Assembly (NCBI RefSeq): GCF_029109325.1
Contig: NZ_JAQKQJ010000003.1
Coordinates: forward strand, 1-64,000
From: Nodosilinea sp. PGN35
Lineage (GTDB): Bacteria > Cyanobacteriota > Cyanobacteriia > Phormidesmidales > Phormidesmidaceae
Reading direction: 5' to 3'
DNA length: 64,000 nt
Position 1 is the stretch's first letter. Every line of letters starts with the position of its first letter. Of the stretch, positions 60,627-64,000 are shown in pieces. The translations under genes and the position numbers were made by a program. A model generated the notes under the pieces. The model was not told the DNA's origin and did not search any database. It worked only from the letters and a program-made list of their open reading frames with translations.

Positions 60627-60696
60627 AAGACTTAGAAACGTTTGAACGTTCAAACGTTTCTAGGAGAACTGTCTTAGCAGGCTGGCCTGGCCTATC
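60627..60696. repeat. Partial palindromic element (copy G)
   Basis: CTTAGAAACGTTTGAACGTT, continuing to CAAACGTTTCTAGG, holds the same 24-base palindrome as copy A. The right arm AACTGTCTTAGCAGGCTGGCC follows, and the end CCTATC has decayed from GCTATA. The left arm is not recognisable beyond the centre. Confidence 0.7.
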
Positions 60697-60769
60697 TATG
60701 CCCTGGGGCGCGCTGAGGTAGCCTCAAGTTCTGCTCGAAGGCAGAGGGATTTATGCTTAGCGAGGTCGT

Positions 60770-60792
60770 AAAACTCCAATAAGTTGAGTTTT
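60770..60792. promoter_or_regulatory. Inverted repeat upstream of the short-chain dehydrogenase gene
   Basis: AAAACTC (60770-60776) and GAGTTTT (60786-60792) with a 9-base spacer, 21 bases before the ATG. It could be an operator or a leader hairpin. Confidence 0.3.
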
Positions 60793-60813
60793 GTTAAGAC
60801 GCAGGAGATCCGC

Positions 60814-61617
60814 ATGGAGCTTGGTATTGAGGGTAAGGTGGCCGTTGTTACCGGTGGTGACTCTGGTATTGGCCGCGCGACCGCTAAGCTATTGGCCGAC
60901 GAGGGGGTGAAGGTTGCCCTAGTGGATAAGACCACGGCGCAGCTCGATGGTGCGGTGGACGAAGTGAGCGCCGTAGGCGAAGCGTTGGCGGTACAGGCCG
61001 ACCTGCGCAGCCTGGCCGACGTAGAGGCTGCCAGAGACGAAATCTTAAGTCGGTTTGGCCAGGTCAACATTCTGGTCAACTGTGCGGGTATTACCGGAGC
61101 CACGGGAGACTTTCTAGAAATCGGCGATGAGGCCTGGCACCAGGCTCTAGACGTCAACCTGATGGGGGCGGTGCGGATGTGTCGCACGTTTATTCCGGCG
61201 ATGCGGGAGGCTGGATGGGGGCGGGTGGTGCTGGTGGCGTCTGAGGATGCAGTACAGCCCTACATTGACGAAATGCCCTACTGCGCCGCTAAGGCTGGCG
61301 TGCTGAATTTTGCTAAGAACCTCTCTAAGGCCTATGCCCAGGACGGAGTGCTGGTGAACTCGGTTGCTCCAGCCTTTATCGCTAGCCCCATGACCGACGC
61401 CATGATGGAGCAGCGGGCCAAAAAGATGGGCACTAGTGTTGAGGAGGCGATCGCCACTTTCCTCAAAGAAGAGCGCCCCCATCTCGAACTCAAGCGCCGG
61501 GGTAAGGTGCAGGAAGTGGCGGCGGTGATTGCCTTTCTCTGCTCTCAGCAGTCGAGCTTTGTGGTCGGGGCCAACTACCGGGTCGACGGGGGTTCGGTGG
61601 CCAGCGTGAGTCTGTAG
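60814..61617 (+). CDS. Short-chain dehydrogenase/reductase (SDR)
   Basis: 267-residue classical SDR. The cofactor motif is VTGGDSGIGRATA; NCAGITGA, the catalytic Ser in VLVASEDAV, and YCAAKAG (Tyr and Lys) follow. ALVDKTT at the end of the second strand has Asp, suggesting NAD(H). The C-terminal VVGANYRVDGG is typical. ATG 60814 has AGGAG 6 bases upstream. The substrate is unknown; it resembles 3-oxoacyl-ACP reductase and glucose dehydrogenase-like members. Confidence 0.9.
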   Translation: MELGIEGKVAVVTGGDSGIGRATAKLLADEGVKVALVDKTTAQLDGAVDEVSAVGEALAVQADLRSLADVEAARDEILSRFGQVNILVNCAGITGATGDFLEIGDEAWHQALDVNLMGAVRMCRTFIPAMREAGWGRVVLVASEDAVQPYIDEMPYCAAKAGVLNFAKNLSKAYAQDGVLVNSVAPAFIASPMTDAMMEQRAKKMGTSVEEAIATFLKEERPHLELKRRGKVQEVAAVIAFLCSQQSSFVVGANYRVDGGSVASVSL

Positions 61618-61742
61618 GGCAATCCGGCTCGACGTTGACGACAGGGCAGGGCTGTGGACCGACAAATGTCCCTCGGGAAAGATGTGGGTCTCAGTTGGCC
61701 CCAGCAAAATAGGCAAAATTTAGCTCGCAACTACGATCGCCC

Positions 61743-63080
61743 ATGGCTGATGAACATCCGGGTCTGCGCCTGCTCGTGACGATGAATTTGGGCTTCTGGG
61801 GCGTACAGATTGGCACCGGTCTACAGACGGCCCACGCCAGCGCTCTGTTTGAATCTTTGGGAGCGGAGGTCAGCCAGCTGCCGCTGCTGTGGCTGGGAGC
61901 CCCGCTGATGGGCCTGCTGGCCCAGCCCATTGTGGGCGAACTCAGCGATCGCACCGTTAGCCGCTGGGGCAAGCGGCAACCCTACTTTCTCGGCGGGGCG
62001 CTGCTGGGGGCAGCCATGCTGCTGGCGCTGCCGTTGGCCACCAGTCTGGCCCAGGCGGTGGCCCTCTACTGGATTTTGCAGCTGGCTCTCAACATCAGCG
62101 TTGCGCCCAGCCGCCCCTTTGTGAGCGATCTGCTGGCTCAGCCCTACCGCACCCTGGGCTATGCCCTCCAGGGATTTTGCATTGGTCTGGGCACCATCTG
62201 CGCGGCGGGGTTGCCCTGGGTGCTCGAGCACTGGTTTCAGCTAGAGCCCGCCGCTGAGACGGGGATTCCGGCGGTGGTCAAGGGGGCGTACTGGGTGGGG
62301 GCGGCCCTTTGCCTGGTCGGGACGGTGGCGACTTTTTGGGCGGTCAAGGAGCCCGCCAGCCAGGCGCAGTCGGCGGCTGAGTCGGCGGGGGGCGATCGCC
62401 CTCCGCTGCTGGGGGCGATCGCCCAGGCCATAGCCGCGCTGCCGCCGATCATGCAGCAGCTGGCCCTGGTGCAGGCCCTCAGCTGGGCGGGCATCTACTG
62501 CATTTTTCTCTACTTGCCCAATGCGATCGCCCTCAACGTACTGGGGGCTCCCAATCGCCAGTCAATTGGTTATGTGCACGGGGTGGAGTGGGCCGGCCTC
62601 TGCATCGCCTTTTACAACCTGGTCTGTCTGGGGGTTTCGTGGGTGATTCCGGCCCTGAGTCAGCGCTGGGGCCGGGTGAGCCTGCACGCCTGCTGTCTGC
62701 TGGCGGGCAGTGTGGGGCTGATATCGCTCCTGCTAGTGCACAGCCGCTACCCGATTCTGCTGTCGATGGTGGGAGTAGGTATTGCCTGGGCCAGCATTTT
62801 AGCCATCCCCTACTCCCTGCTCATGGATGCCCTGGAGGACGGCCAGAGCGGCGTCTATATGGGGCTGTTCAACGGTTTCGTCACTCTGCCCCAGATTGCT
62901 ATGTCCCTGGGCTTTGGCTGGGTGATGAGCACCCTGCTGGACGACAACCGTCTCTGGGCTCTGGCGGTGGGGGGCGGCATGCTGGGCCTAGCCGCTCTGC
63001 TGATGCTGCGCGTCCCCGAACCCGCCGGAACCTCTGCGCTAGGAGAGCCAAACCGTCCCCTGGCCGCCGCGCAGAAATAG
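61743..63080 (+). CDS. MFS transporter, GPH/SLC45-like
   Basis: 445-residue carrier with about 12 transmembrane segments. The loop after helix 2, GELSDRTVSRWGKRQPY, is the signature of the glycoside-pentoside-hexuronide/sucrose (SLC45) branch of the major facilitator superfamily. NISVAPSRPFVSDLL and the C-terminal GLFNGFVTLPQIAMSLGFG also fit. The substrate is probably a sugar or glycoside, not determined here. Confidence 0.87.
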   Translation: MADEHPGLRLLVTMNLGFWGVQIGTGLQTAHASALFESLGAEVSQLPLLWLGAPLMGLLAQPIVGELSDRTVSRWGKRQPYFLGGALLGAAMLLALPLATSLAQAVALYWILQLALNISVAPSRPFVSDLLAQPYRTLGYALQGFCIGLGTICAAGLPWVLEHWFQLEPAAETGIPAVVKGAYWVGAALCLVGTVATFWAVKEPASQAQSAAESAGGDRPPLLGAIAQAIAALPPIMQQLALVQALSWAGIYCIFLYLPNAIALNVLGAPNRQSIGYVHGVEWAGLCIAFYNLVCLGVSWVIPALSQRWGRVSLHACCLLAGSVGLISLLLVHSRYPILLSMVGVGIAWASILAIPYSLLMDALEDGQSGVYMGLFNGFVTLPQIAMSLGFGWVMSTLLDDNRLWALAVGGGMLGLAALLMLRVPEPAGTSALGEPNRPLAAAQK

Positions 63081-63178
63081 CTACAACGGAAGATTTATCT
63101 TGAACCCTGGGAGCGATGCAGCCTCCGAGCCGGGGAGGATAGGCTGAGGTCAGTCAACGCACTTACGAGGTGAAACCT

Positions 63179-63532
63179 ATGGCTGCTCAGCAAAATTCAG
63201 AAGAGCGTCAGCCGATTAGCCAGCCCCTAACCCCCGAAGAGGTGTCCCCTGAGCAACGGGCGGCGATGAAAGAAGCGATGGAAAAAGAAGACCTAGTGCT
63301 CAACCCAGGCGACTACGTCGATGGCGAAAAAACCCTCGAAGAAAAGTCCAAGCAAGTCGCAGTTGATACGGCTGACATCACGGGCGATCGCATCGTAGTG
63401 CCCACCTACTTTGTAGTTGACGACCCTGAGGAAGGCCAAAAAGCGCTGCACCACATCAAAGACGCCGAGGAGATCTCCGACGTCATCCGCCAGGCCCGCG
63501 TCGATGAATCGGGTGAACGCACCTGGAACTAG
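63179..63532 (+). CDS. Conserved small acidic protein, unknown function
   Basis: 117 residues, hydrophilic and acidic, without cysteines or membrane segments. The first 40 residues are Gln/Glu/Pro-rich and probably disordered; the rest (LNPGDYVDGEKTLEEKSKQ, GDRIVVPTYFVVDDPEEGQ, DVIRQARVDESGERTW) looks folded. I cannot assign a family. ATG 63179 has GAGGTG 7 bases upstream. Confidence 0.75.
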   Translation: MAAQQNSEERQPISQPLTPEEVSPEQRAAMKEAMEKEDLVLNPGDYVDGEKTLEEKSKQVAVDTADITGDRIVVPTYFVVDDPEEGQKALHHIKDAEEISDVIRQARVDESGERTWN

Positions 63533-63579
63533 GAGTTCTGCCCGTGGCCAGAGATTGGGTACGGGGCAAATGCTACGCT

Positions 63580-63614
63580 ATAGGCTGGTTTGGCACAGTG
63601 CTGAACCAGCCTAT
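63580..63614. terminator. Hairpin between the acidic protein gene and the DUF3177 gene
   Basis: ATAGGCTGGTT (63580-63590) and AACCAGCCTAT (63604-63614) form a perfect 11-base stem with a 13-base loop, 48 bases after the preceding stop. No U-tract follows. Confidence 0.45.
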
Positions 63615-63730
63615 TGCTGCGCCCGCTCCTTCGGGTAGCTTTTCACAGCCGCCCAGGCTCGTCGAGTACGGTACCCGTCTGCCCGCTCAGCAATAGCTCG
63701 CCCTAACGTCTGTATTGCTACTGCGCTTCT

Positions 63731-64000
63731 ATGTTAGACCCCTCCCTGCTGCGCGCCCTGGTCTGGACCGACTATCGGCTGGCGGTTCTATTTACGGTAC
63801 TGCTGCCCCTAGTTCTGCTGGTCTGGGCCTTTGTGCAAAAAAACGAAGCCCTTCAGCGTCTGCTTACCATCTACTGGAAGGTGGCCAGCCTGCTGATGAT
63901 CACCGTCTATCTGATGATCGGCGGCTTTAACATCAGCTTTTTGTCCGGGCTGATGGCGCGCATTTTGATTCCCGTAGGGCTGTGGTTTTGGGTCGATCTC
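63731..64000 (+). CDS. DUF3177 family membrane protein, N-terminal part (runs off window end)
   Basis: The frame from ATG 63731 stays open to the window end (90 codons). It begins MLDPSLLRALVWTDYRLAVLF and has hydrophobic segments at about 16-35, 47-70 and 73-90. The sequence resembles the cyanobacterial DUF3177 family as I remember it; function unknown. The C-terminus is outside the window. Confidence 0.75.
   Translation, partial: MLDPSLLRALVWTDYRLAVLFTVLLPLVLLVWAFVQKNEALQRLLTIYWKVASLLMITVYLMIGGFNISFLSGLMARILIPVGLWFWVDL

Noticed and set aside
60518..60721. 67-codon plus-strand frame before the SDR gene
   Set aside because: Its second half is translated from a palindromic repeat element, so it is unlikely to be a protein gene.
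1..64000. tRNA, rRNA, tmRNA or other classical RNA genes
   Set aside because: I scanned the intergenic regions for GTTCRANNC T-loops and cloverleaf arms and found none. Small RNAs without strong sequence signatures cannot be excluded.

Overview
The window is chromosomal DNA from a filamentous-type cyanobacterium, plausibly a Leptolyngbya/Nodosilinea/Phormidium relative. The lineage marker genes are rpaB, ycf3, an ndhA-I-G-E operon of NDH-1, bvdR, the tocopherol prenyltransferase hpt and long-form lrtA/hpf. The octamer GCGATCGC (HIP1) is very frequent, and short heptameric repeats occur in and between genes. The DNA is GC-rich with dense, mostly single-copy housekeeping genes. I saw no rRNA, tRNA or CRISPR array.

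Layout. 1-6.1 kb: tail of an IS transposase, grpE (minus), then the type IV pilus motor block pilB-pilT-pilC. 6.1-9.8 kb (minus): a geranylgeranyl-reductase-like flavoprotein with homogentisate phytyltransferase, an AI-2E-type permease and a DUF2288 protein. 9.9-14.5 kb (minus): fatty acid and phospholipid block plsX-fabH-fabD-plsC, headed by the regulator rpaB. 14.8-21.6 kb: radA, glutaredoxin, hpf, lipB, a DciA-like protein, a metallophosphoesterase and a DUF924 protein. 21.7-27.8 kb (minus): an RppA-like regulator, higBA with an ImmA-type peptidase fused to HigA, a dialkylglycine-decarboxylase-like aminotransferase, glpK and parDE; this looks like a small accessory patch. 28-36.5 kb: Deg/Htr protease, DUF4870 and DUF6671 proteins, a YheT-like hydrolase, biliverdin reductase, a copper-chaperone-like protein, citrate synthase and an L-lactate permease-family transporter. 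36.8-42.5 kb: ndhA-ndhI-ndhG-ndhE-nadK, ycf3 and gatC. 42.7-47.9 kb: a TakP-like TRAP transporter split over both strands, a HepT/MntA-type pair and puuE. 48-53.8 kb: cysH, a 1376-residue hybrid sensor kinase and a convergent receiver protein. 54-60.1 kb: two membrane proteins with a shared transmembrane module flanking glgC. 60.8-64 kb: a short-chain dehydrogenase, an MFS carrier, a small acidic protein and the start of a DUF3177 protein.

The most unusual content is structural. A family of about 100-bp near-perfect palindromes, ending in TATAGC/GCTATA and built around alternating AAACGTTT and GAACGTTC, occurs in at least eight full or partial copies. A second family of about 63-bp elements is bounded by AGATCCCAGGGTTCT and its complement. 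Heptamer or G-rich repeats have also entered coding sequence, in radA and bvdR. The best candidate for an undescribed protein system is the pair at 54.0-54.7 kb and 57.1-60.1 kb: a small multi-spanning protein, and a 1022-residue protein that joins a related membrane module to eight roughly 97-residue helical repeats and a C-terminal anchor.
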